DNA of 64,000 nt from Brevibacillus choshinensis (lineage in GTDB: Bacteria; Bacillota; Bacilli; Brevibacillales; Brevibacillaceae): positions 5,974,501-6,038,500 of the forward strand of contig NZ_CP069127.1 in NCBI RefSeq assembly GCF_016811915.1, in the 5' to 3' direction. Of this stretch, positions 24,057 through 32,947 are shown piece after piece. Both the position numbers and the translations under genes were made by a program. Numbering within the stretch: the first letter of the stretch is position 1; every line of letters begins with the position of its first letter. The notes beneath the pieces are model-generated. The model saw only the letters and a list, made by a program, of their open reading frames with translations, did no database searches and was not told where the DNA came from.

Positions 24057-26165
24057 ATGTTTCTCATTCATGCCTTCCTGAAAGCCATTCTGATGCTTTG
24101 GTTCCGACCTCGCATCCATGGCCTGCACAAAATCGATCTCACACAACCGTCGATCATCATACCGAATCACGTCTCTCTCATGGATGCGGTGCTTCTGTCG
24201 TTTTGTTTGCCAAAAGGAGCGACCTTCGTGGTCAACACGGACATCGCCAAGAAATTCGCGTTCTTTCTGCGCTTTCGCAAGCACATCGCCGTTGATCCTC
24301 TCAATCCCTATTCGATTCGTCACATGCTGCGGGTCATCCGAAGCGGCGAGACGCTGGTGATTTTCCCGGAAGGCCGGATCACGACCACCGGCGGCATCAT
24401 GAAAATCTACAGCGGCGTAGGCTACCTCGCCCTGCGGACGGGAGCCACCGTATACCCGGTTGCCATCAACGGCCTGGAGCGCTCCGTCTTTTCCTACCTG
24501 AAAGGAAAGCTGCGCCTCCTCTTGTTCCCCGACGTCTCTGTCACGGTCGGTACACCTTTTACCATGGAACGTAATGAGGCATTGTCCATGCGTGAGCAAA
24601 AAGCATCAGCGAGCGACCAAATTCTGCGCACGCTGCAAAACGAATTGTTCCAAAGCAGGATGAAGCAAAACGTCAATCTGTTCGATGAAGTTCTCGAAGC
24701 GGCCCGCATCAACGGTGCCCGCATGGAGATCGCGAAAGACATGGGCACGGCGATCAATTATCGCACACTGTTGATCGGCAGCTACCTGCTTGGCGACAAG
24801 CTAAAGGCTCAACTGCTTGGCAAGCCGGTCGTCGGCGTATTCCTTCCCAATTCTGTGGGGCACCTGATCACGCTTCTGTCGCTGTTTCGCATCGGGAAGA
24901 CACCTGCGATCCTGAATTTTTCCCTCGGCGCCCGCTCTCTTCTCGAATGCTGTGAGACGGCTCACATCGATACGATCCTGACATCGCGGATATTTATTGA
25001 GAAAGGCAAGCTGGAGCACGTGATTGAGGGTCTGGAGACGAAGATGAGAATCGTCTACCTGGAGGACCTCAAAGCATCGGCCACCGCTTTTGACAAGGTC
25101 TCTGCCCTGCTTCGTTTCATGACCAAGCAAAAGGCGCAGGCAGTGGAAAACGAGCTCATTCTCTTTACCTCCGGCAGCGAAAGCAAGCCAAAAGGCGTCG
25201 TGCTGACACATACCAACCTGTTCGCCAATATCCAGCAGGTAACCAGTGTCATCGATATCACATCCCGCGACAAGTTCTTCAATGCGCTGCCGATGTTCCA
25301 CAGCTTTGGACTGACAGCCGGCACGCTTCTGCCCGTCGTCAAAGGAATTCCGGTATTCCTGTACCCGAGTCCGCTGCATTACAAGGCGATTTCGGAGCTG
25401 GTGTACGACCAAAATGCCACGATCCTGTTTGGGACATCGACCTTCATGGCTGGGTACGGCCGGATGGCTCACCCATACAACTTCTATTCCCTTCGCTATG
25501 TGTTTGCAGGAGCAGAAAAGCTGAAGGACGATGTGCGCAAGCTGTGGATGGAGAAGTTTGGGGTTCGCATTTTCGAAGGCTATGGCGCTACTGAGACAGC
25601 GCCGATCCTGTCGCTGAATACACCGCTGGCAAACAAGCCAGGAACCGTCGGCCGCCTGATGCCAGGAATGTCGTATCGCCTGGACCCGGTAGAGGGCATC
25701 GAGAACGGCGGACAATTGCTCGTCAAAGGCCCCAACGTCATGAAGGGCTACATGATTCACGGCCAAGGCTTCCTCCCTGCAGACGAATGGTACCAGACAG
25801 GCGATCTGGTCGAGGCAGATCGGGAAGGATATCTATCCATCAAATCCCGCCTGAAACGCTTTGCCAAAATCGGTGGCGAAATGGTCTCTCTCAACCTCAT
25901 CGAAGAGCTGGCTATGGACTGCTTTGGACACTCGGGCTTTGCTGCCATCACGGTAAACGATCAGCGCAAAGGAGAGCGCGTCCTGCTCTACACGACAGAC
26001 GAAACCGTGCAGCTGAGCCAGCTTCGCACTTATCTGGCACAAAAGCAATACTCGCCGCTGCTCGTGCCAGGCGCCGTCAAGCAAGTCAAGGCTCTCCCAC
26101 TGCTGGGAAGCGGAAAAACCGACTACGTCAGTCTGAAACAGCTGGCTGAAAGCGAGAGGGATTGA
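24057..26165 (+). CDS. aas: Aas-like bifunctional lysophospholipid acyltransferase / acyl-ACP (AMP-forming) ligase
   Basis: 702 residues. I place the start at ATG 24057 (AAAGGTG about 8 nt upstream); a GTG three codons earlier is in frame. The N-terminal PlsC-type acyltransferase domain has the H-x4-D motif (IIPNHVSLMDA, His38/Asp43) and the FPEGR motif near residue 104. The C-terminal two-thirds is an AMP-binding ligase with the P-loop TSGSESKPKG (371-380), YGATET and an aspartate-rich QTGDL motif. This fusion matches E. coli Aas, which activates fatty acids and re-acylates lysophosphatidylethanolamine at the inner membrane face. The next gene is a probable lysophospholipid flippase, as in E. 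coli. Confidence 0.9.
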   Translation: MFLIHAFLKAILMLWFRPRIHGLHKIDLTQPSIIIPNHVSLMDAVLLSFCLPKGATFVVNTDIAKKFAFFLRFRKHIAVDPLNPYSIRHMLRVIRSGETLVIFPEGRITTTGGIMKIYSGVGYLALRTGATVYPVAINGLERSVFSYLKGKLRLLLFPDVSVTVGTPFTMERNEALSMREQKASASDQILRTLQNELFQSRMKQNVNLFDEVLEAARINGARMEIAKDMGTAINYRTLLIGSYLLGDKLKAQLLGKPVVGVFLPNSVGHLITLLSLFRIGKTPAILNFSLGARSLLECCETAHIDTILTSRIFIEKGKLEHVIEGLETKMRIVYLEDLKASATAFDKVSALLRFMTKQKAQAVENELILFTSGSESKPKGVVLTHTNLFANIQQVTSVIDITSRDKFFNALPMFHSFGLTAGTLLPVVKGIPVFLYPSPLHYKAISELVYDQNATILFGTSTFMAGYGRMAHPYNFYSLRYVFAGAEKLKDDVRKLWMEKFGVRIFEGYGATETAPILSLNTPLANKPGTVGRLMPGMSYRLDPVEGIENGGQLLVKGPNVMKGYMIHGQGFLPADEWYQTGDLVEADREGYLSIKSRLKRFAKIGGEMVSLNLIEELAMDCFGHSGFAAITVNDQRKGERVLLYTTDETVQLSQLRTYLAQKQYSPLLVPGAVKQVKALPLLGSGKTDYVSLKQLAESERD

Positions 26166-26167
26166 AT

Positions 26168-27358
26168 GTGAAAATGCGCATACAACCGTTGCAAGCCTTG
26201 TATTTTACCCAGTTCCTGTCTGCCTTTGCCGACAACATGATCCTGTTTGTCATCGCCAACCTGCTGCGGGAGAACGGTTTTTCTCCCGCTATGCTCGCAC
26301 TCGTATCCATTTCCTTTTTTCTTCCGTACATTTTTCTGGCGCCGCTCGTCGGTCCCTTTGCTGACAAACATCCGAAATCGTTCGTGCTCGTCATCGGCAA
26401 CCTGATCAAGGCTATTGGCATCGTGCTCTTATTCGTCATCGATCATTCCAGCATTTTGCTTTTGATGCTCAGCTACTTTACGGTCGGCCTTGGAGCCGTC
26501 GTCTATTCCCCTGCCAAATACGGGATCCTGCCTGAGCTGACTCAAAACGAGGATGAACTGTTCCGGGCAAATGCCCGAATCGAAGGGTATACCATCATCG
26601 CCATTTTGCTCGGAATCGGGGGTGGCGGAGCGATTGCTTCCATGACGGCTCCCCTCGTCTCATCGGGAATTTGCCTGCTGCTCTACCTGTTGTCGCTGGC
26701 GATGACCTTTTTCATCCCGCGCATGCAAGGAAACGCGAATATTCGCTACGGTACGGAAACACGCCGCTTTTTTGCAGATTTCACCCTGCTGATGAAGCGT
26801 CCCGATACACGCTTCTCTCTGGTTGGAACCGGTTCGTTCTGGATGAGCTCGGCTGTGCTGCGCGTAGCCTTGATCGCCTGGATTCCCATCGCGCTGGGGA
26901 TCGATCCGGAAAGCTTTTCGGTCTCGCTCATTCTCGCCACCATTTCCATCGGCATCATCGTCGGAGCGTTTCTTGCTCCCAAATTGATTCCGCTGCACCA
27001 ATTCACAAAATCCGTAAACTACGGATTCGGAATGTTCCTCGTGATCGCGCTGTTTCCGTGGATCCATGTCACGGCCGTCGCCATTTGCTTGCTGCTGCTC
27101 GTCGGATTTATGGGTGGGGCCTTTATTATCCCGATGAACACGATCCTCCAGGAGGAAGGGAAAAAGCTGGTCGGGTCAGGGAAGACCATTGCGATCCAAA
27201 ACCTCGTGGAGAACACCCTGATGGTCATCGGATCTGGCATCTACTACCTGGTTGTGTACCTGGGAGTCTCGATTTCAGGGGCCATCATCGGTCAGGGGCT
27301 GCTGCTGCTGGCTTTTCTCCTCTATCTTTCCAATCAACGCAAAAAAGTCCACGGCTAG
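26168..27358 (+). CDS. lplT: LplT-like lysophospholipid transporter (MFS)
   Basis: About 396 residues with some 12 hydrophobic segments. The frame is open from a TTG at 26162 that overlaps the aas stop, but GAGAGGG seven bases before GTG 26168 favours that start. The N-terminus (LQALYFTQFLSAFADNMILF) matches the LplT branch of the major facilitator superfamily. LplT flips lysophospholipids into the inner leaflet for re-acylation by Aas. The tight aas-lplT linkage is the main support for the function. Confidence 0.87.
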   Translation: MKMRIQPLQALYFTQFLSAFADNMILFVIANLLRENGFSPAMLALVSISFFLPYIFLAPLVGPFADKHPKSFVLVIGNLIKAIGIVLLFVIDHSSILLLMLSYFTVGLGAVVYSPAKYGILPELTQNEDELFRANARIEGYTIIAILLGIGGGGAIASMTAPLVSSGICLLLYLLSLAMTFFIPRMQGNANIRYGTETRRFFADFTLLMKRPDTRFSLVGTGSFWMSSAVLRVALIAWIPIALGIDPESFSVSLILATISIGIIVGAFLAPKLIPLHQFTKSVNYGFGMFLVIALFPWIHVTAVAICLLLLVGFMGGAFIIPMNTILQEEGKKLVGSGKTIAIQNLVENTLMVIGSGIYYLVVYLGVSISGAIIGQGLLLLAFLLYLSNQRKKVHG

Positions 27359-27373
27359 TCCTCGGCCCATACA

Positions 27374-27403
27374 AAAAACCGCGTCCTCTACGGCGCGGTT
27401 TTT
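27374..27403. terminator. Bidirectional intrinsic terminator between lplT and the nucleotidase
   Basis: AAAAACCGCG and CGCGGTTTTT form a 10-bp stem with a 10-nt loop. It serves both convergent genes. Confidence 0.88.
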
Positions 27404-27416
27404 CGTGTTCTTCCGA

Positions 27417-29408
27417 TTATTTTTGCGGCGCTGGCGCAGCTGCTTTGACGGCTTGATTCAGCAAGTGATAGAACTCGCCTTTGGTTTTGACGTTGGCAAA
27501 TTTGCTCGCGTCCACCTTTGCCTTCGCTGAAAGCTCAGCGATCTCTTCTTTGGTCACGGCGTCCTTGATGTTGATGGACGCGATGTTGGTGTACTTGCCA
27601 TCTTCGGTTTTCGGTACGCTCAGGATGCCTGCGTTGATCAGCGCGACAACATCGGCACGCTCTGGCGCAATCGTATCTACGCCGACGATCTTCCAGTTGT
27701 GTTGAACGGTCGGCGTGTATACGCCCTTCTTCACTTCCTTCAGATAGGCGATCGCTCGGTTGCGTATGGTGCCTTGTGTCTCACCAAAAGCACTCTCCTC
27801 CTTGGAGGACCAGAGCTGCTCAAATTTGCGGCCTTCCAGCGCGCCCCCCTTGGCTTGCAGGGCTTCCATGCGGTATGCATTCATGCCCAGCTTCAGGATG
27901 TCTACCGGTTTGATCGGCGTACCATCCATTTTGCGCAGGTTGGTGATTCGGCTGCCGTACGGTTTGGTCAGATCGATCTCGTATTTCACATTGCCAAAGA
28001 AATCGTTGGTGCTGTATTTGGAAGCTCGGCGCTTACTGTCAAAGCTCACTGTTACATCACCGGGACGGGTCGAGTTGAAGTAGCCGACTGCCCATTCCAT
28101 GTAGTCTTTCAGGTCTTTCCCTGTCACTTTGTAAACGGTGATCTCGCCTCCTGCGTACTGGTAGTTGTAGGCGATGTCTTTTTTCTTGATCGGGCCGACA
28201 TCGAGCTTGGCTTTGTCATTGTCGATCTGGTGCGCGACCACGTCGGCCTTGCTGTAGTAGAGCATCACTTCATGGAAGAAGTCAGACAGCGGAGTCTCCT
28301 GGATCTGCACCGTCGGGATGCCTTCGATTTCGTTTTTGTCTACCAGGTTCATGCCTTTGAGCTCTGCTACGACGATGTTTGCATCCGCGCGAGCGAATTC
28401 GTGGAACGGCTTGAGCTTGAACTCCAGCTCAGGGTCGGATACAGCAGGTGTTCCGTCTGCTCCTTTTACAGGAACCGCTGTCGCTTCCTTGCCTTTCAGC
28501 ACGACCTTGCCGTCTTTCTTTTCAAAGGTCAGGTCGATGCGGGACAAATGGGTGCCGTATTTATCCGGCTCGGTGATGAGCACACCGTTGATCTCTTCTT
28601 TTTTCACGAGCTTGTGCATGTGGCCGGCGAAAATGGCGGTAAGCTCAGGTACCGCGTTCGCGATGTCGGCAACACCAGTGCCCGGAATGCCGTTCTCATT
28701 TTCAATCCCCATGTGCATGAGGCCGATCATCACGTCTACTTTGCCTTCCAGCTCTTTTACTGCTTTTTTGGTTTCTTCTACCGGATTTTTCACCACGAGT
28801 CCGTCCAGGTGATCGGTCCCCTTTTCAAAGTCAGAGATCATCGGAGTATCCATGCCGATGACGCCAATTTTGATTCCGTCACGCTCAACGATCGTGTATG
28901 CCGGCAGGAAGCGCTCGCCGTTTTCTTTGTAAATGTTGCCTGCGAGCACTGGCCCTTTGTACTGGCTGCTGATCTTGTCCAAAATGTCCAATCCGAAGTT
29001 GAACTCGTGGTTGCCGAACGCCCATGCATCGTAGCCCATTTCATTCATCGCCACCATCATCGGAGACTCGGGCTGGTCGTTGAACAGCTCAGCCGAGTTG
29101 TCCTGGATGGAGTCACCCGCGTCCAGCAGGACCGTATTCGGATTTTCCTTGCGTATCTCTTTGATCATGGTGAAAAGCTGTGTCAGACTGCCGTTTGGAT
29201 TTGGGCCATCCAGCGCGTAATCCCATGGCATGAATCTGCCGTGGATGTCAGATGTGCCGAGCAATGTGATTTTGGTCTCCGCTGCCGGAGCTTGCGCCGT
29301 TGCTGCTTGCGCGGGTACAGACGCGCCCACAAACGCGCTGCCCATCAACACTGTGGACATTGCCAGCCCTAGCAACGTCCTGCCTACTTTGGTTCCCCTT
29401 TTGATCAT
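27417..29408 (-). CDS. Secreted 5'-nucleotidase / 2',3'-cyclic phosphodiesterase family protein
   Basis: 663 residues. A classic Sec signal peptide (Lys/Arg start, hydrophobic core, AQA cleavage near residue 35) sends it outside the cell. The metallophosphoesterase domain shows TSDIHGRF, DAGDSIQDN, GNHEF and GHMHK metal-binding motifs. The C-terminal 5'-nucleotidase domain (about 340-560) follows. A tail (about 575-663) with charged helices has no recognised anchor and could be a cell-wall contact region. It probably releases phosphate and nucleosides from extracellular nucleotides, feeding nucleoside uptake systems such as the one at 39-45.5 kb. Transcription ends at the shared terminator. 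Confidence 0.9.
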   Translation of the reverse strand: MIKRGTKVGRTLLGLAMSTVLMGSAFVGASVPAQAATAQAPAAETKITLLGTSDIHGRFMPWDYALDGPNPNGSLTQLFTMIKEIRKENPNTVLLDAGDSIQDNSAELFNDQPESPMMVAMNEMGYDAWAFGNHEFNFGLDILDKISSQYKGPVLAGNIYKENGERFLPAYTIVERDGIKIGVIGMDTPMISDFEKGTDHLDGLVVKNPVEETKKAVKELEGKVDVMIGLMHMGIENENGIPGTGVADIANAVPELTAIFAGHMHKLVKKEEINGVLITEPDKYGTHLSRIDLTFEKKDGKVVLKGKEATAVPVKGADGTPAVSDPELEFKLKPFHEFARADANIVVAELKGMNLVDKNEIEGIPTVQIQETPLSDFFHEVMLYYSKADVVAHQIDNDKAKLDVGPIKKKDIAYNYQYAGGEITVYKVTGKDLKDYMEWAVGYFNSTRPGDVTVSFDSKRRASKYSTNDFFGNVKYEIDLTKPYGSRITNLRKMDGTPIKPVDILKLGMNAYRMEALQAKGGALEGRKFEQLWSSKEESAFGETQGTIRNRAIAYLKEVKKGVYTPTVQHNWKIVGVDTIAPERADVVALINAGILSVPKTEDGKYTNIASINIKDAVTKEEIAELSAKAKVDASKFANVKTKGEFYHLLNQAVKAAAPAPQK

Positions 29409-29511
29409 GTCGTCCCCTCTATTTCTATTTTTTTCTATGTAACAATTTAACTATATCAGTCTTTTTTACTAGAAACGAACCATTTGTTTCCAAATTTCTA
29501 AAGAAAACCAG

Positions 29512-29543
29512 AAAAACCGCAACTTATTGCGGTTGCGGTTTTT
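29512..29543 (-). terminator. Intrinsic terminator overlapping the recQ 3' end
   Basis: On the minus strand AAAAACCGCAA and TTGCGGTTTTT form an 11-bp stem. The first arm lies inside the last codons of recQ. Confidence 0.8.
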
Positions 29544-31308
29544 CAGCAGCGTATGTTTGCAGACAATCCAGAAAGAGATGTCCGTACTTATCGAATTTGG
29601 ATTCGCCGACACCCTTTACTTTCAGCATCGCTGATTTATCCGTTGGGCACAGACTGCTCATTTCCTTCAGCGTGCTGTCGTGGAAGATGACGTACGGAGG
29701 CACACCTTCGCGCTGGGAGATTTCTTTGCGCAGCTGTCTCAGGCGGTCGAACAAGTCGTCGTCTTCCTCCTGCTGAACGGGTCTGATCGCGATTTTCTGC
29801 CAGACGCGCTCCTCTCCCCTGAGCACGGGAAGCGCCTTTTCGCCCAGCTTGACGATCGGATATTGGCTCTCTGTCACTTGCAGGTAGCCTTCTGCGATCA
29901 GAATCTGGATCAGGTCGACAATCTCCTTTTCCTTGTATTCCTTCATCAAGCCGTACGTCGGCAGCTGGTCAAACCCGAATTGGCTGACCTTTTTGTTTTT
30001 CGAGGCTTTGAGCACCTGTGCCACGAGGGCTGCACCGAAGCGCTCCCGCATCCGTTTTACGCAGGAAAAGATCTTCTGTGCCTCGAGCGTGATGTCCGCA
30101 AGTTCCGTGTCATCCGTACAATTGGCGCATTGGCCGCATGGCTGCGCCTCAGTCTCGCCGAAGTACTGCACGATGTACTGCGTCAGGCAACGCGGGGTTC
30201 GGCAATAGTCGATCATGGCGTACAGCTTTTTGTATTCATGCTCCTTGCGTTCATCTGACAGCTGGTTTTGCTCGATGAAAAACGTCTGGGTCTGGATGTC
30301 CTGCGGCTGGAACAGCAGGATGCATTCACTCGGCTCCCCATCACGACCGGCACGGCCCGCCTCCTGATAGTACGCCTCCAGATTTTTCGGCATGTTGTAG
30401 TGAATGACGTAACGCACGTTGGATTTGTCGATCCCCATCCCAAACGCATTCGTCGCGATCATCGTCCTAACATCGTCAAACAAAAAGGCTTCCTGATTCT
30501 GCACGCGCTCTTCCTCGGACAGTCCGGCATGGTATTTCGTGACGGCAAAGCCGCGCTTGGCAAGATCGGCATGGAGAGCGTCCACGTCTTTTCTCGTCGC
30601 CGCGTAGATGATTCCAGCCTGCCCGCTGTTCGCGCGCAAATAGTCGGTGATGAACGCGCGGCGATTCTCCCCCTTGCGTACCGCCATGAGCAGATTGTCC
30701 CTGCCAAAACCGGTGATAAAAGTGCGCTCATCGACCAATGTCAGTTGGCGGCGGATATCCTCCGTAACCTCAGGCGTGGCCGTAGCCGTCAATGCCGCAA
30801 CGACAGGGCGCTCAGGCAATGTGTGCAGGAAGCGGGCGATTTCCAGATAGCTCGGTCGAAAATCGTGACCCCACTGGGATACACAATGCGCTTCGTCGAC
30901 GGCAACAAAGGAGATCGGCACATCGCGAATCAATGATCGGAATGACTCTGACTCCAGTCGCTCCGGAGCGATGTAGAGGAGCTTGTAGTCCCCGCGTGCA
31001 GCCATTCTCAGCCGCTCGCGCACTTCAGCGGCCTCCAGCGAGCTGTTGATTTGCGTCGCGGGAATCCCCATGCTGACCAGCACGTCGACCTGGTCCTTCA
31101 TGAGAGAAATCAGCGGAGAGATGACGATGGTCACGCCGTCAAACAACATGGCCGGCACCTGGTAGCAGATTGATTTTCCTCCGCCCGTCGGCATGATGCC
31201 CAAGGTGTCATGTCCCGTCAGCAGGCTTTCGATAATCTTCTTTTGGCCATCCCGAAAGGAAGGATAGCCAAAGTATTTTTGCAAGACTTCTATCGCTTTA
31301 TCAAACAA
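29524..31308 (-). CDS. recQ: ATP-dependent DNA helicase RecQ
   Basis: 594 residues with all RecQ hallmarks: Walker A TGGGKS (41-46), DEAH box in VDEAHCVSQWGHDFRP, SAT-like TATATPEV, and the motif VI GRAGRDGE. The zinc-binding domain has CRTPRC...CGQC..C. A winged-helix RQC region is followed by a complete HRDC domain (about 510-590) at the C-terminus. It unwinds DNA in recombination and replication-fork repair. The length is normal for a bacterial RecQ with one HRDC. The start ATG at 31308 is the first in the frame. It appears monocistronic. Confidence 0.95.
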   Translation of the reverse strand: MFDKAIEVLQKYFGYPSFRDGQKKIIESLLTGHDTLGIMPTGGGKSICYQVPAMLFDGVTIVISPLISLMKDQVDVLVSMGIPATQINSSLEAAEVRERLRMAARGDYKLLYIAPERLESESFRSLIRDVPISFVAVDEAHCVSQWGHDFRPSYLEIARFLHTLPERPVVAALTATATPEVTEDIRRQLTLVDERTFITGFGRDNLLMAVRKGENRRAFITDYLRANSGQAGIIYAATRKDVDALHADLAKRGFAVTKYHAGLSEEERVQNQEAFLFDDVRTMIATNAFGMGIDKSNVRYVIHYNMPKNLEAYYQEAGRAGRDGEPSECILLFQPQDIQTQTFFIEQNQLSDERKEHEYKKLYAMIDYCRTPRCLTQYIVQYFGETEAQPCGQCANCTDDTELADITLEAQKIFSCVKRMRERFGAALVAQVLKASKNKKVSQFGFDQLPTYGLMKEYKEKEIVDLIQILIAEGYLQVTESQYPIVKLGEKALPVLRGEERVWQKIAIRPVQQEEDDDLFDRLRQLRKEISQREGVPPYVIFHDSTLKEMSSLCPTDKSAMLKVKGVGESKFDKYGHLFLDCLQTYAAEKPQPQ

Positions 31309-31411
31309 AGAGAATTCACCTTCTCTTCCGAAGTGTTTATCCTAGGGATTCTTTTAGTGTACTTGCAGACTTTGAGACAAAACAAGGGGAAGTGTGGGAT
31401 TGGACGAAAAT

Positions 31412-31435
31412 GGACCGTGGCTCAATGCACGGTCC
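31412..31435 (-). terminator. Intrinsic terminator overlapping the VanZ-like stop codon
   Basis: On the minus strand GGACCGTG, a 7-nt loop and CCACGGTCC are followed by ATTTTC. The loop contains the stop codon region. The T-run is short, so strength is uncertain. Confidence 0.6.
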
Positions 31436-31961
31436 GCTCTTGCACAACGTTGCTTTTTTGAGGACGATACACCAAGACGAGCCTGCACAGCTTGTATCCG
31501 ATGTAGCCCAGCATTCCACCAGTGGTATTCAGCAGAAGATCGTCTACATCAAAGATCCCGATGCTCGCAATCAATTGCGCCGCCTCCAGACAAAGGCTGA
31601 AGAGAAAGGACAGGATTGCCGTCTTCCAGAATGATCGGTCCTTTTGCATGTGGAGAAATGGCAGGAGAAATCCAAACGGCAGAAAGGCAAGCACGTTGCC
31701 AATGAAGTTCACGATTCGCACGCCTTCGCTCATGTTCGCTAGGTAGTTTCTGATTTCATGGAAAGGAATGAGGTTTCCCCGGATCAGCAAACGCTCCCAG
31801 ATCAGCTCCGGGTGCGATAGACTCAAAGACATCGAGGCAAACAACGCTTTCCATTCAATCGGTCCAAATTTAAACAAAAGGATTTTGACGACAAGCCATA
31901 GATACAGGATAAATGCGATGCTTGTAACAGTTGCCGTCCACATTGCAGCACCTTTTTTCAT
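31422..31961 (-). CDS. VanZ-like membrane protein
   Basis: About 179 residues from ATG 31961, eight bases after the carboxypeptidase stop; ATG 31943, with AGGTG ahead of it, is an alternative. It has four or five hydrophobic segments and the VanZ-family core NFIGNVLAFLPFGFLLPF, with later SLCLEAAQLI and DVDDLLLNTTGGMLGY motifs. VanZ proteins are accessory factors that give low-level teicoplanin tolerance in Enterococcus by an unclear mechanism. Here it ends a VanRS-like operon with a D,D-carboxypeptidase, consistent with a cell-wall role. Confidence 0.87.
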   Translation of the reverse strand: MKKGAAMWTATVTSIAFILYLWLVVKILLFKFGPIEWKALFASMSLSLSHPELIWERLLIRGNLIPFHEIRNYLANMSEGVRIVNFIGNVLAFLPFGFLLPFLHMQKDRSFWKTAILSFLFSLCLEAAQLIASIGIFDVDDLLLNTTGGMLGYIGYKLCRLVLVYRPQKSNVVQERTVH

Positions 31962-31968
31962 CGATGGA

Positions 31969-32853
31969 TCAAAACCCCTTTTCCAACAGTTTTTTCGTTT
32001 CTGTAAAACGCGCCACTTCGGTGTCCGCACCCATGATGACAGAGATCAGTCGGCGCTCCCCCCGCTTGGCCGTGCCTGTAAAGCAATAGCCCGCCTCGTC
32101 CGTAAAACCTGTCTTAAGTCCGTCCAAGCCTTGCACACGAAGGGACTCGTTGTTCGTCAATAACATCAGATTGGTGTTGGATACCTTTTCTTTGGTTGAG
32201 CTCAGCTGTACCCGCGTCTCCGAGGTCAGCTGAATGATTTCCGGGAAGTCATTGACCAGGCGGAAAGCCAGTTGTCCAACATCCCTGGCCGTCATCTGAT
32301 TTTGACCATAGCTGTAGACCAGCCCCGTCGCATTTACAAAACGGGAAGACAAAAGTCCGAGCTCTTCTGCTTTTCGGTTCATTTCCTCTGCGAAATCGGC
32401 CGTACTGCCTGCGAGATGTTCACCGATCGCCACGGCGGCATTGTTCGCGGACCCCACTGCCATTGCCTCGTATAAATCGCTCAGCGGGTACGCCTCTCCC
32501 GCTGCCAGACTCACTCTCGCCCCCTCAGCCGTCGCTGCATTTTCGGAGACATGCACCAGATCGTCCCACGAGACGCGACCTTCCCGGATCGCTTCCAGCA
32601 GCAGATATTCCGTCATCATTTTCGACATGCTCGCTACTGGATAAGGTGTATCTGCATCCTGTTCGTACAGGACTTCGCCGGTCTGCGCATCCACCAAAAC
32701 GGCTGCCCGCGCTTGGAGCGTGAAGAATGCCCGATCCCACCGACGAAAGACGCTATCCTTTTCCTCTCCCGCAAAGATCCAAGCCCACATGGATGAAATC
32801 CCCGCCAATATGCTAAACAGCAGAAATACTCTGCCCCACCTGATCCTTCTCAC
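31969..32853 (-). CDS. D-alanyl-D-alanine carboxypeptidase (DacF/PBP5-type)
   Basis: About 294 residues. The frame opens at a TTG (32919), but AGGAGG sits 9 nt ahead of GTG 32853, which is followed by RRIRWGR and a hydrophobic segment (about residues 9-28), a signal anchor. The serine active site is complete: SMSK (Ser75/Lys78), SAN (135-137) and KTG (247-249). It is shorter than typical PBP5 because it lacks the C-terminal beta-rich and amphipathic domain. It trims the terminal D-Ala of peptidoglycan pentapeptides, lowering vancomycin targets. It is the third gene of a VanRS-type operon, so regulation by the linked two-component system is likely. Confidence 0.9.
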   Translation of the reverse strand: MRRIRWGRVFLLFSILAGISSMWAWIFAGEEKDSVFRRWDRAFFTLQARAAVLVDAQTGEVLYEQDADTPYPVASMSKMMTEYLLLEAIREGRVSWDDLVHVSENAATAEGARVSLAAGEAYPLSDLYEAMAVGSANNAAVAIGEHLAGSTADFAEEMNRKAEELGLLSSRFVNATGLVYSYGQNQMTARDVGQLAFRLVNDFPEIIQLTSETRVQLSSTKEKVSNTNLMLLTNNESLRVQGLDGLKTGFTDEAGYCFTGTAKRGERRLISVIMGADTEVARFTETKKLLEKGF

Positions 32854-32947
32854 GAAAAAAAGCCTCCTCACACGTGTTCTCTCACTGCAAGGATAGGCTT
32901 TTGGATTAAACAAACTCAAAATCGTTTCTAAAGAAAGAGTAAAGAGA

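Noticed and set aside
27699..29372. 557-codon plus-strand open frame opposite the nucleotidase
   Set aside because: Fully antisense to a secreted enzyme with complete metal-site motifs. No ribosome site or domain.
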